Positions 14,922 through 23,345 of a stretch of DNA of 44,043 nt are shown here, one piece after another. A program made the position numbers and the translations under genes. Position 1 is the stretch's first letter; the number at the start of each line of letters is the position of its first letter. This DNA is from Sneathiella sp. (lineage in GTDB: Bacteria; Pseudomonadota; Alphaproteobacteria; Sneathiellales; Sneathiellaceae), in NCBI GenBank assembly GCA_017643685.1, contig JAEPMY010000019.1, forward strand, positions 1 to 44,043, read 5' to 3'. Below the pieces are notes generated by a model. The model was given only the letters and a program-made list of their open reading frames with translations. It ran no database searches and was not told the origin of the DNA.

Positions 14922-17093
14922 TCAACTCACTGCCTTTGCTTCCCGGCGCCGCGCATGCAAGATAGGTTCAGTGTAACCACTTGGTTGCACACGTCCCTTA
15001 AACACCAGATCAAGAGCAGCCTGGAACGCAACTGACTTATCAAAGTTGCCCGCCATATTCTGGTATTCCGGATCATCCGCATTCTGACCGTCAACAACGG
15101 CCGCCATGCGCTTCATTACACCCATTACCTGCTCTTCACAGCAAATCCCGTGATGCAACCAATTGGCTATATGCTGGCTAGAAATCCGAAGCGTCGCACG
15201 ATCCTCCATCAGTCCCACGTTATGGATGTCTGGCACTTTGGAACAGCCGACGCCATGTTCAACCCAGCGAACAACATAACCCAATATGCCTTGCGCGTTA
15301 TTCTCAAGCTCAGCAACGACCTCATTCTCAGACAAGTTCTGACCTGCCATCACAGGTGGAGTGAGGATGGCTGACAAATCGGCTCTGCCACGTGCTGCCA
15401 ATTCTTTCTGACGATCCATCACATTGACTTTGTGGTAGTGAATGGAATGCAAGGTTGCCGCTGTTGGAGATGGAACCCACGCGCAGTTTGCACCCGCCAT
15501 TGGATGCCCAACTTTGGCTTCCATCATCTCTTTCATTTCATCGGGCTTGGCCCACATTCCTTTGCCAATCTGAGCATGGCCTGGAAGCCCCACTTCCAAT
15601 CCAATATCGACATTCCAATCCTCATATGCCCCGATCCAAGGTTCTGCCTTGCAATCATCTTTACGAAGGAATGGCCCAGCTTCCATACTGGTATGAATTT
15701 CATCACCGGTCCGATCTAGGAAACCTGTGTTAATAAAGAAGATCCGTTCTGACACCGCCCGGATGCATTCTTTCAAGTTGGCGGTTGTCCGGCGCTCTTC
15801 ATCCATAACACCAACTTTTAAGGTATTTTTGGCAAGCCCTAGTCCGCTTTCAATTGCTGTGAAGAGGTCATTTGTAAATGCGACTTCTTCTGGACCATGC
15901 ATTTTTGGCTTCACAATATAGACGCTACCCGCACGGCTGTTTTTAAGGGGTCCCGTTCCTTCCAGATCATGCATGGAACAAACGGTTGTCATAACTCCAT
16001 CCAGAATACCCTCTGGAATTTCATTTCCGTCCGCATCCAACACGGCAGGTGTCGTCATCAAATGGCCAACATTTCGAACCAGCAGCAAACTACGCCCATG
16101 GAGCGAAAGTTCACCCCCATCGCGGCCTATGTAATGGCGATCCGAATTTAGTGTCCGCACAATTGTTCTACCGCCTTTATCAAGGCTCTCTTGCAGATCA
16201 CCTCGCATCAGCCCCAACCAATTACGATACACAAGTGCTTTATCTTCTGCATCCACTGCTGCAACGCTGTCTTCACAGTCCTGAATTGTGGAAAGCGCAG
16301 CTTCCATCAAAACATCTTTGACACCTGCAGCATGATCCTTCCCAATCGGATGAGACGCATCGATTTGAATTTCCAGATGCAAGCCATTATTCACACACAA
16401 AACCGCTTCAAGTGCTTCTGCGCCGCGGTAACCGACAAATTGCGCCGGATCTTCTAGTCCTACAACTTCACCGTTTTGCAACTCGACTTCCAGGTCACCA
16501 GCGCCATTGCGACGATATGCAACTGCATCTTTATGTGACCCACCAGTGAGCGGAACTGACTGATCCAATACATCTGCAGCATAAGCCACAACCTTCGCCC
16601 CGCGAACGGGATTATAAGCCCCGCCTTTTTCGGCGCCGCCGCTTTCATCGATGACGTCCGTACCGTATAGCGCATCATAGAGACTCCCCCAGCGGGCATT
16701 CGCGGCATTCAAGGCATAACGCGCATTCATCACAGGGACAACCAACTGCGCCCCGGCAACAGATGCAATCTCTGGATCTACATTTGCCGTTGTTACTTTA
16801 AATGCTGGGCCTTCAGGTACCAGGTATCCAATCTCTTTCAGAAAGGTCTTATAGGCCTCCATATCTACCGGCTGACCAACGTGATCCCGGCACCAGACAT
16901 CCATTTTCATCTGAATGTCTTCCCGCTTCTGCAGCAGGGCCTTGTTACGAGGTCCAAAGTCAGCCACCAGCTTATCCAGCAACGCCCACACCTGATTTGC
17001 AGACACGCTTAAGCCTGCGGTCATTTCTCTCTCAACCAAGGTGATCAGTTCATCGGCCACCTGAAGATTTTCTCTTTTTTGATAGCTGGACAT
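14922..17093 (-). CDS. glcB: Malate synthase G
   Basis: This 723-residue cytosolic enzyme condenses glyoxylate with acetyl-CoA to malate in glyoxylate/glycolate use. Length equals E. coli GlcB (723). Family landmarks run in order: the N-terminal domain ([17 protein letters not shown]), [72 protein letters not shown], and the C-terminal [11 protein letters not shown]. The ATG at 17093 has GGAG 8 bases upstream. The divergent IclR regulator and the palindromes between them point to local control. An isocitrate lyase is not in the window. Partner glyoxylate chemistry (ghrA) occurs at 7 kb. Confidence 0.97.
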   Translation of the reverse strand: MSSYQKRENLQVADELITLVEREMTAGLSVSANQVWALLDKLVADFGPRNKALLQKREDIQMKMDVWCRDHVGQPVDMEAYKTFLKEIGYLVPEGPAFKVTTANVDPEIASVAGAQLVVPVMNARYALNAANARWGSLYDALYGTDVIDESGGAEKGGAYNPVRGAKVVAYAADVLDQSVPLTGGSHKDAVAYRRNGAGDLEVELQNGEVVGLEDPAQFVGYRGAEALEAVLCVNNGLHLEIQIDASHPIGKDHAAGVKDVLMEAALSTIQDCEDSVAAVDAEDKALVYRNWLGLMRGDLQESLDKGGRTIVRTLNSDRHYIGRDGGELSLHGRSLLLVRNVGHLMTTPAVLDADGNEIPEGILDGVMTTVCSMHDLEGTGPLKNSRAGSVYIVKPKMHGPEEVAFTNDLFTAIESGLGLAKNTLKVGVMDEERRTTANLKECIRAVSERIFFINTGFLDRTGDEIHTSMEAGPFLRKDDCKAEPWIGAYEDWNVDIGLEVGLPGHAQIGKGMWAKPDEMKEMMEAKVGHPMAGANCAWVPSPTAATLHSIHYHKVNVMDRQKELAARGRADLSAILTPPVMAGQNLSENEVVAELENNAQGILGYVVRWVEHGVGCSKVPDIHNVGLMEDRATLRISSQHIANWLHHGICCEEQVMGVMKRMAAVVDGQNADDPEYQNMAGNFDKSVAFQAALDLVFKGRVQPSGYTEPILHARRREAKAVS

Positions 17094-17107
17094 GGTTATC
17101 TCCGTTT

Positions 17108-17124
17108 ATTCCGCTTTGTGGAAT
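17108..17124. promoter_or_regulatory. Inverted repeat between glcB and the IclR gene
   Basis: ATTCC-N7-GGAAT, only about 15 bases upstream of the glcB start. With the second palindrome at 17163 it could form a regulator binding array for the divergent pair. It resembles the TTCC/GGAA elements of IclR boxes only loosely. Confidence 0.3.
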
Positions 17125-17162
17125 GAATATTGACATGTAGAAAAAAGAAGGAAAATATATTT

Positions 17163-17176
17163 TGAAAAGCTTTTCA
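17163..17176. promoter_or_regulatory. Perfect 14-bp palindrome, candidate IclR operator
   Basis: TGAAAAGCTTTTCA is completely self-complementary and ends 16 bases before the favoured IclR start. Perfect or near-perfect palindromes of this size are usual for IclR-family autoregulation and divergent control, here probably including glcB. Confidence 0.5.
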
Positions 17177-17192
17177 CAATATGGAAAAAAGC

Positions 17193-18002
17193 ATGTCCGA
17201 CATCTCTACACCCCCCGCACGCAGTGGACAGGTTCAAAGCCTGACCCGCGCCTTATCTCTTATGAACGCAATTGCCCAAACGCCAAGCGGCATGAAACTA
17301 ACCGAACTTGCTAACCAAGTCGGCCTTGCGGCATCTACTGCGCATCGCCTGCTCACCACATTGCAAGATCAGCGATATGTTCAATATGATCGGGACACCA
17401 ATCATTGGCAAATTGGCATTCAGGCATTTGTATCCGGCAACGGCTTTCTTTCCTCACGGGATTTGGTGAGTGTAGCCCGCCCGATCATGCGTCGCATGAT
17501 GGAAGAAAGCGGCGAGACCGTGAATCTCGCCATTAGTGAAGGGGACGATGTTATTTATATGGCTCAAGTGGAGAGCCGAGAAATGATGCGGGTTTATTCG
17601 AAACCGGGGAACCGGGTTCCCCTTCATTGTTCCGGTGTTGGAAAAGCCATAATGATGCTGATGCCCGACAAGGATGTAGACCGTATCCTCTTGGCCAAGG
17701 GCCTACCAAAACTAACAGAGCGGACAATTACCAACCCTGCCAAATTAAAAGAAGAACTTGCTCTCAGCCGGGGCCGTGCCTTTGCAACTGATGATGAGGA
17801 ACACGCGATTGGCCTCAGGTGTGTGGCATCTGTTATTTATGATGAATATTCAGAACCAATGGCCGCCTTGTCTGTATCTGGTCCCGCGGCCCGGATTTCT
17901 GCGGAACGCTTAATGCAGCTTGGCGAGACCGTTCGAAGCTATGCCGCCGAGGTAACCGCGGCACTTGGTGGCGTATTGCCTTCCAACATGTCAGCTGAAT
18001 AG
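17193..18002 (+). CDS. IclR-family transcriptional regulator
   Basis: This 269-residue regulator has an N-terminal winged helix (about residues 13-75: VQSLTRALSLMNAIAQ, then LTELANQVGLAASTAHRLLTTL) and a C-terminal IclR effector domain. The effector domain carries the typical phrases VGKAIMMLMP, RGRAFATDDEEHAIGLRCVASVIYD and AALSVSGPAARIS. I favour ATG 17193, which has GGA about 8 bases upstream; ATG 17181 in the same frame is possible. Divergent from malate synthase G, so control of glyoxylate metabolism is a reasonable guess. The 3' end overlaps the convergent histidine kinase gene by 64 bases, so the two transcripts are partly antisense. Confidence 0.92.
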   Translation: MSDISTPPARSGQVQSLTRALSLMNAIAQTPSGMKLTELANQVGLAASTAHRLLTTLQDQRYVQYDRDTNHWQIGIQAFVSGNGFLSSRDLVSVARPIMRRMMEESGETVNLAISEGDDVIYMAQVESREMMRVYSKPGNRVPLHCSGVGKAIMMLMPDKDVDRILLAKGLPKLTERTITNPAKLKEELALSRGRAFATDDEEHAIGLRCVASVIYDEYSEPMAALSVSGPAARISAERLMQLGETVRSYAAEVTAALGGVLPSNMSAE

Positions 18003-19156
18003 TCCTTCACCCGGTCGCTTGGGAACAAAAGTATTGCGGTCGTTCCTACCCCCAACTCACTTTCCAGTGTGAAATGCCCGCCATGCAATTCTGCGAGCGA
18101 TTTTACAATGGCTAAACCGAGACCCGTCCCCTCGGTTTTATTATCAATGCGGCTTTGTGCCTGAACGAAAGGCTCCAGTACTTTGTCCAGATCTTCTGGA
18201 CCAATCCCAATACCGGAATCCTGAATTGAAAGTTTCAACGCACCACTTTCAGTAACGAAGGCTTCTATGATTACATCCCCATTCGGGCGTGTATATTTCA
18301 CCCCATTGGATACCAAATTAACCAGCATCTGTTTAATGGCACGTTCATCTCCCAAAATGCTGACATGTGGCGTCTCTGAGACAATATTCAACGTGATCTC
18401 TTTTTGATCTGCTAAAGGCTGACACATCTTAACCGTTGATCTTGCAACCCGTGCGATATCAACCTCTTTGATATCGAGCGTATACCTGCCTGCCTCAATC
18501 TTAGACATATCCAGAATATCATTGATAAGCGCTAAAAGGTGACGCCCGCTATCCAGGATATCTCCAGCATATTCAAGATACTTAGGCGGGCTCATAGGGC
18601 CAAAAGCTTCAGTCGAAATAAGCTCTGCAAAACCAATAATCGCATTCATCGGGGTGCGGAGTTCATGGCTCATACTCGCTAAAAACTGGGATTTCACAGT
18701 GTTTGCATGTCGTGCCTGAGCGGACGCGGCCTCTAGCTGCGCATTCCGGTAACGGGTCTGATCCACGCTTTTCCGAAGAAGCGAGATAGCAGTGCCCATC
18801 CCCAGATAACCACCTTTTTTGGTGATGATAAATCCAGCGCTTAAAGCTTTTGGATATTGATCAACGATTAATTGTTCAACGGCATCCACATCCATTGAAA
18901 TGTCAACGATCAATGGGTTGCTGTCCATCAACTCCCCAACGGGACGCTTGGCGTATACAGCATGACCATACTGGGCCGCCATTTTAATGGTTAGTTCATC
19001 GCGACCGATAATGCCAATGGGTCCGCTCTGATCCACCACGGCAAAGCCCTGCACCTGTGGCATCGCCCGAAACTTGTCCGCCACGGCATTACAACTTTCT
19101 GAGTGCTGTACCGGCGATACAGCATCCAGAATATCCAGCATTTGCGTGCTATTCAT
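17939..19156 (-). CDS. Sensor histidine kinase with N-terminal CBS-like region
   Basis: This 405-residue kinase has no evident membrane segment and so is probably cytosolic. Residues 1-130 resemble a CBS-type sensory module (GFAVVDQSGPIGIIGRDEL, PVGELMDSNPLIVD). A helical linker leads to the H-box MSHELRTPMNAIIGFAELIS, with His near residue 162. The ATPase domain has N-box NLVSNGVKYTRPNGD (about 280), G1 DSGIGIGPEDL (about 315) and G2 GTGLGLAIVKSLAELHGG (about 340). There is no receiver domain and no response regulator gene beside it, so its partner is unknown. The ATG at 19156 has GAGGGG close upstream. A GTTTCGTGAAAC palindrome lies 86 bases further up. Confidence 0.9.
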   Translation of the reverse strand: MNSTQMLDILDAVSPVQHSESCNAVADKFRAMPQVQGFAVVDQSGPIGIIGRDELTIKMAAQYGHAVYAKRPVGELMDSNPLIVDISMDVDAVEQLIVDQYPKALSAGFIITKKGGYLGMGTAISLLRKSVDQTRYRNAQLEAASAQARHANTVKSQFLASMSHELRTPMNAIIGFAELISTEAFGPMSPPKYLEYAGDILDSGRHLLALINDILDMSKIEAGRYTLDIKEVDIARVARSTVKMCQPLADQKEITLNIVSETPHVSILGDERAIKQMLVNLVSNGVKYTRPNGDVIIEAFVTESGALKLSIQDSGIGIGPEDLDKVLEPFVQAQSRIDNKTEGTGLGLAIVKSLAELHGGHFTLESELGVGTTAILLFPSDRVKDYSADMLEGNTPPSAAVTSAA

Positions 19157-19241
19157 ATCCCCTCGCGATTAAATCAACAGATATCGCTTTGGCGGACATT
19201 AAACGGTCAAAGCCTTAACAACTTCTATTCGCTATGTGACA

Positions 19242-19253
19242 GTTTCGTGAAAC
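19242..19253. promoter_or_regulatory. Palindrome upstream of the histidine kinase gene
   Basis: GTTTC-GT-GAAAC differs by one base from the GTTTCGCGAAAC palindrome ahead of the PilZ gene. It lies in the 113-base gap between guaD and the kinase gene. Confidence 0.35.
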
Positions 19254-19269
19254 ATATATGAAATGAAAC

Positions 19270-20625
19270 TTATGCCTGCGAGATATTCTTCGGATGGTGG
19301 AACTGTGCGTGGTGCGTGTAACTATCCCGCTCCATCACCAGTTGCCCTCCCACATATGTCGTTGAAACAAGTGCGTCAGGTGCCAATATCATGGCGGCAA
19401 ACAGCTGATCATGTACACTTTCCGCAGCTTCCATCCGATACTCCAGCAGTGGCGTTGCTTTTAAATCAACGACGGCGATATCTGCCTCGAACCCCGCTTC
19501 CAGACTACCCACGGTGTCATCCAGATAAAGTGCCCGCGCAGCCCCTCGAGTTGCTAGATAGAGCATTTCAAACGCACTTATACTTTGATGCCGCAGCTGA
19601 GCGATTTTATAGGCCTCGCCCATGGTTCTGAATTGGGAAAAGCTCGTCCCGCCTCCAAGATCCGTTGCCAACCCGACCCGAACTGCTTTTTCTCGCGTCA
19701 TCATGCCTTTAAGATCGAAAAGGCCACTTCCGAGGAACAGATTGGATGTCGGACAATGCGCAATAGAAGCCCCGGCCTCATGCAAACGGTCAACCTCTCT
19801 CTCTTCCAAATGGATGCCATGCCCAAAAATGGCACGCTCTCCCACTTGATGGAAACGGTCGTAAACATCCAGATAATTATCCGCCTCCGGGTATAATTCT
19901 TTCACCCACTCAATTTCTTTTAAATTCTCAGAAATATGGGTCTGCAGATAAGTACCGGGGAACTCGGACCAGAGCGCGCCGGTCGCCTCCATTTGCTCTC
20001 GCGTGCTGGTTGGGGCAAATCGCGGCGTTAGGCTATATAGGCTCCGACCTCGGCCGTGCCACTTTTCGATCAGGGCTTTTGACTGATCATATCCCGACTT
20101 GGCTGTATCCAACAATCCGTCCGGCGCATGGCGGTCCATCAAGACCTTGCCAGCAATATTGCGCATACCAAAACGCTCTGACGCCATGAAAAACGCCTCT
20201 ACTGATGAAGGATCAACCGTACAGAAAACTGACGCAGTTGTAGTTCCTGCAGCCAGTGTTTCTTCCAGAAAAATCTCCGCCGCAGCAAAAGCATAATCAA
20301 AATCAGAATATTTCTGCTCCGCCACGAACGTGTATTTATTCAACCAATCAATTAGCTGCTCCCCATAGGCACCGATAATTTCGGTTTGCGGGTAATGCAC
20401 GTGGCAATCGATAAATCCGGGCAAAATAAAGCTGTCTTTGTGATGGTTTACTCGCAAATCGGTGTCTTCGTCTGCCAAAATTTGCGGGGCAGGCCCCACC
20501 TTTGTGATGATGCCATTTTCCATCACAACGATACCATCAGCCTCATGATAGAGACATTCCTCAATAGGATAGAGAAACGGATCTTTTTTAAACGAAAGAA
20601 GGGTTCCCCGAACCGCCTGTTTCAT
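19270..20625 (-). CDS. guaD: Guanine deaminase
   Basis: This 451-residue zinc-dependent amidohydrolase converts guanine to xanthine in purine breakdown. Metal-site motifs appear in order: GFIDCHVHYPQTEIIG (HVH, about residues 74-76), TPRFAPTSTREQ (about 200), QTHISEN (about 236), GHGIHLEEREV (about 270) and ATDLGGGTSFS (about 322). The phrases match guanine deaminase rather than other amidohydrolases. The ATG at 20625 has AGGTAG upstream. No other purine genes are adjacent. The gene is divergent from an acyl-CoA dehydrogenase, with 158 bases between the starts. Confidence 0.94.
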   Translation of the reverse strand: MKQAVRGTLLSFKKDPFLYPIEECLYHEADGIVVMENGIITKVGPAPQILADEDTDLRVNHHKDSFILPGFIDCHVHYPQTEIIGAYGEQLIDWLNKYTFVAEQKYSDFDYAFAAAEIFLEETLAAGTTTASVFCTVDPSSVEAFFMASERFGMRNIAGKVLMDRHAPDGLLDTAKSGYDQSKALIEKWHGRGRSLYSLTPRFAPTSTREQMEATGALWSEFPGTYLQTHISENLKEIEWVKELYPEADNYLDVYDRFHQVGERAIFGHGIHLEEREVDRLHEAGASIAHCPTSNLFLGSGLFDLKGMMTREKAVRVGLATDLGGGTSFSQFRTMGEAYKIAQLRHQSISAFEMLYLATRGAARALYLDDTVGSLEAGFEADIAVVDLKATPLLEYRMEAAESVHDQLFAAMILAPDALVSTTYVGGQLVMERDSYTHHAQFHHPKNISQA

Positions 20626-20783
20626 GTCGCACTACCTTTATTTTCAGCTTTGGGCAGACAAGGCCCGACTGACCACCATAATCCATTCGTCAGGTGTTTA
20701 TACCCTTTTTCCATATGGTGAGATTTACAGATTTGACGAGCCCCGTTAGACTCACAAAAAATAACAAAAACAATGAGGCCCTC

Positions 20784-21896
20784 ATGCCATTTCAAACCAA
20801 AAGTCTGGATGTAAAAGCAGGTAAATTTTCTGACTATGTTCAGAAGCATCGCCTTCATTGGGAGAAACGGCAGGAAGCCCCAAAAGAAATGTTTAAGCGT
20901 GCCGCAGATGTCGGCCTTTTAGGGCTAGAGACAGAAACGGTATTTGGTGGCCTCGGCGCCTCTTTTTCTGACAAAGTTGAGCTTGGACGCGTCATATCCC
21001 ACCAATCTATGGCCGCCGTCTTTGCATTGATCAACAGTCAGAATGTAGCTTCAAGGCTTCGTCTGAGCCCTCACCCCAAGCACCATCAGATGGCTGACGA
21101 GCTATTAAATGCTGACCGAATTGGCTGCACAGCCCTCACGGAACCTCATGCAGGGAGTGATTTCGCAGCGATCAAAACAAGTGCGGTTAAGACTGAGAAC
21201 GGCTGGGTTCTCAATGGCAGCAAGGCATGGATTACAAATGCAGCTTATGCCGATACCATCATGCTTTATGCCCAAACTAATCCTGAAAAAGGCTGGCGCG
21301 GAATTGCAAGTTTTGTAATTGATGCCCGAAGAACAGGTTTTCGCCGTGGTGAGATATACAAATTGATCGGTGGACACGCCATCGGCGCGGGAGAATTCCA
21401 CTTGGAAGACTATCTCGCCCCCGAAGAAGACTTGCTTAGCCCTCCAGGAGAGGCCTTTAAATTTGCCATGAATTCGATCAATGGCGCCCGAACTTATGTC
21501 GCGGCCATGTGCGTCGGTATGATGGAAAACGCTCTTGAACTGGCGACCTCTTATGCAAAACAAAGACAGACATTTGGGACCGAATTGCTCTCTCATCAAG
21601 GATATCGCTGGTCCCTCTCTGATGTTGCAACACAGATTGCGGCTCTTTCTGCCTTAACAGATAAAGCGGCTCATCTCATTGACGGTGGAGAGGATGCAGT
21701 CCTGGCCGCCGCAATGGCCAAGAAAATGGCGGGAGAGATCACCATTCCCGCGATCACAGCCTGCATGCAGGCCATGGGTGCCCATGGCCTTCGTGAAGAG
21801 CATTTCTTAGGGCAGCATTTGGCAGCAGCAAAAATAGCCGCTTTTACCGACGGCTCCACCGAGATGATGAAGGAGAGAATTGGCGCCTATTTATAG
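20784..21896 (+). CDS. Acyl-CoA dehydrogenase family protein
   Basis: This 370-residue FAD enzyme of the acyl-CoA dehydrogenase fold oxidises an acyl-CoA to the enoyl-CoA. The flavin/substrate signature TALTEPHAGSDFAAIKTSA lies near residues 112-130, followed by GWVLNGSKAWITNA. The C-terminal bundle has RQTFGTELLSHQGYRW and ends FTDGSTEMMKERIGAYL. I start it at ATG 20784, where GAGG stands 5 bases upstream; the longer frame to 20694 has no ribosome site. A second paralogous dehydrogenase follows after 73 bases. The acyl substrate cannot be inferred. Confidence 0.88.
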   Translation: MPFQTKSLDVKAGKFSDYVQKHRLHWEKRQEAPKEMFKRAADVGLLGLETETVFGGLGASFSDKVELGRVISHQSMAAVFALINSQNVASRLRLSPHPKHHQMADELLNADRIGCTALTEPHAGSDFAAIKTSAVKTENGWVLNGSKAWITNAAYADTIMLYAQTNPEKGWRGIASFVIDARRTGFRRGEIYKLIGGHAIGAGEFHLEDYLAPEEDLLSPPGEAFKFAMNSINGARTYVAAMCVGMMENALELATSYAKQRQTFGTELLSHQGYRWSLSDVATQIAALSALTDKAAHLIDGGEDAVLAAAMAKKMAGEITIPAITACMQAMGAHGLREEHFLGQHLAAAKIAAFTDGSTEMMKERIGAYL

Positions 21897-21934
21897 TTTC
21901 AGGGGGAGACAACGCCTCTTGCTCATGCTAATTA

Positions 21935-21948
21935 GTTAGCAAGCTAAC
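21935..21948. promoter_or_regulatory. Palindrome between the two acyl-CoA dehydrogenase genes
   Basis: GTTAGC-AA-GCTAAC is a 6+2+6 inverted repeat 21 bases upstream of the second dehydrogenase start. It could be an operator (TetR or MarR type) giving the second gene separate control. No T-run follows, so a terminator is unlikely. Confidence 0.35.
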
Positions 21949-21969
21949 AATTAAGAATAAGAGCATAAA

Positions 21970-23175
21970 ATGGAACTAGCACTAAAACCTGAAGACGAAG
22001 CCTTTCGTCAGGAAGTTCGCGACTTTATTGCTGAGCATCTGACCGAAGATCTCCGTACAAATGCCGCTATTCAGGCATCTGTCCGCACCGACCCTGAAAC
22101 AGCGGGCACTTGGGCGCGCCGCCTTGGAGAAAAAGGCTGGCTTGCGTATAACTGGCCCAAAGAAATGGGCGGTCCTGGCTGGAATGTATTGCAGCGCTAT
22201 ATCTTCGAGTCTGAATGCGCTGCCGTTGGTGCACCGCTTATTAACTCCATGGGCTATCGAATGATCGGTCCATTGATTGCAAAATTTGGAACGGAAGAGC
22301 AAAAGAATTTCTATCTCCCCCGCATTACTCGGCATGATGACAGCTGGTGTCAGGGGTATTCCGAACCGGGTGCTGGCTCTGACCTCGCATCTTTGCAAAC
22401 CCGCGCTGTCAGTGACGGGGATGATTACATCATCAACGGAACCAAAATCTGGACGACTGGGGCTCATTACGCCAACCGCTGTTTCTGTCTAGTTCGCACC
22501 TCTACCGAGGGTAAAAAGCAGGAAGGTATTACCTTTGTGCTGATTGATATGGACACACCGGGCATTGAGGTTCAACCGATCCTGATGCTCTCCGGTGATC
22601 ATGAACTGAATCAGGTCTTCTTTGATAATGTCCGAATTCCAAAATCCAACCGAATTGGTGAGGAAAATCAAGGCTGGACTGTCGCAAAATACTTGCTCGA
22701 ATTTGAGCGAGGCGGAGTTTCATATACTCCCGGCCTTAAAGCAAGCCTGAGTTCAATTCGGGAGATCGCCAACATAGAGAGAAGCGATACCGGAGAGCGC
22801 CTAATTGATGAAGCAGATTTCAAGCAAGCCCTAGCCAAGCTTGAAGTCGAAGTGATGGCCGCCGAGTTCACCGAAAAGAAGCAAATGACTGATCTTGCTC
22901 GCGGCAAAAACCCGGGTGCAAAGTCTTCCATCACCAAACTTCTGGGATCAGAAGTAGGGCAACGAGTTGCAGAACTAAAGATGAAGGCTGTCGCCCATTA
23001 CGCACTTCCTTTCATGCCGGAAAGCCGTGTTCCGGGAAATAATGTTGAATTCCCGGGGCCACAATATGCACTAACAACAACTGCCGCATATTTAAACGGT
23101 CGGGCTTCCACCATTTATGCAGGCTCCAGTGAGGTCCAAAGAACCATCCTTGCCAAACAGGTATTGGAACTTTAA
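21970..23175 (+). CDS. Acyl-CoA dehydrogenase family protein
   Basis: This is a 401-residue FAD-dependent acyl-CoA dehydrogenase. The N-terminal helical domain opens with LALKPEDEAFRQEVRDFIAEHL. The signature YSEPGAGSDLASLQTRAV lies near residues 133-150, then GTKIWTTGAHYANRCFCLVRT. The C-terminus YAGSSEVQRTILAKQVLEL is typical of the family. It is longer than the upstream paralogue and clearly a different subgroup; the LSGDHELNQVFFDNVRIP block resembles dehydrogenases used in sterol or branched-chain degradation, but the substrate is not determined. A terminator hairpin follows the stop. Confidence 0.93.
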   Translation: MELALKPEDEAFRQEVRDFIAEHLTEDLRTNAAIQASVRTDPETAGTWARRLGEKGWLAYNWPKEMGGPGWNVLQRYIFESECAAVGAPLINSMGYRMIGPLIAKFGTEEQKNFYLPRITRHDDSWCQGYSEPGAGSDLASLQTRAVSDGDDYIINGTKIWTTGAHYANRCFCLVRTSTEGKKQEGITFVLIDMDTPGIEVQPILMLSGDHELNQVFFDNVRIPKSNRIGEENQGWTVAKYLLEFERGGVSYTPGLKASLSSIREIANIERSDTGERLIDEADFKQALAKLEVEVMAAEFTEKKQMTDLARGKNPGAKSSITKLLGSEVGQRVAELKMKAVAHYALPFMPESRVPGNNVEFPGPQYALTTTAAYLNGRASTIYAGSSEVQRTILAKQVLEL

Positions 23176-23185
23176 TCCAAAGCTA

Positions 23186-23222
23186 AAGAAAGCGGAGACT
23201 TTGATTTTCCGCTTTCTTATTA
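23186..23222 (+). terminator. Rho-independent terminator after the second acyl-CoA dehydrogenase
   Basis: AAGAAAGCGGA (23186-23196) pairs with TCCGCTTTCTT (23208-23218), loop of 11 bases, followed by a short AT-rich tail. It begins 11 bases past the stop codon. Confidence 0.65.
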
Positions 23223-23303
23223 CGGCTTATTACGGGAAATGCCTCCCATGACATTTCCATTACAAAAGTTTGTCTTCACACAGTATTTACCATTTTGGCC
23301 TAA

Positions 23304-23318
23304 ACCATTTGGGATGGT
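23304..23318. repeat. Small inverted repeat upstream of the chemoreceptor gene
   Basis: ACCAT-N5-ATGGT, about 28 bases before the ATG at 23346. It lies where a promoter or operator is expected, but the arms are only 5 bases. Confidence 0.25.
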
Positions 23319-23345
23319 GTCATTAACCAATCTCAGGCGGTTAAA

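Noticed and set aside
23281-23345. CtrA-type TTAA-N7-TTAA site before the chemoreceptor gene
   Set aside because: Two TTAA cores are present, but 14 bases apart, so the spacing does not fit.
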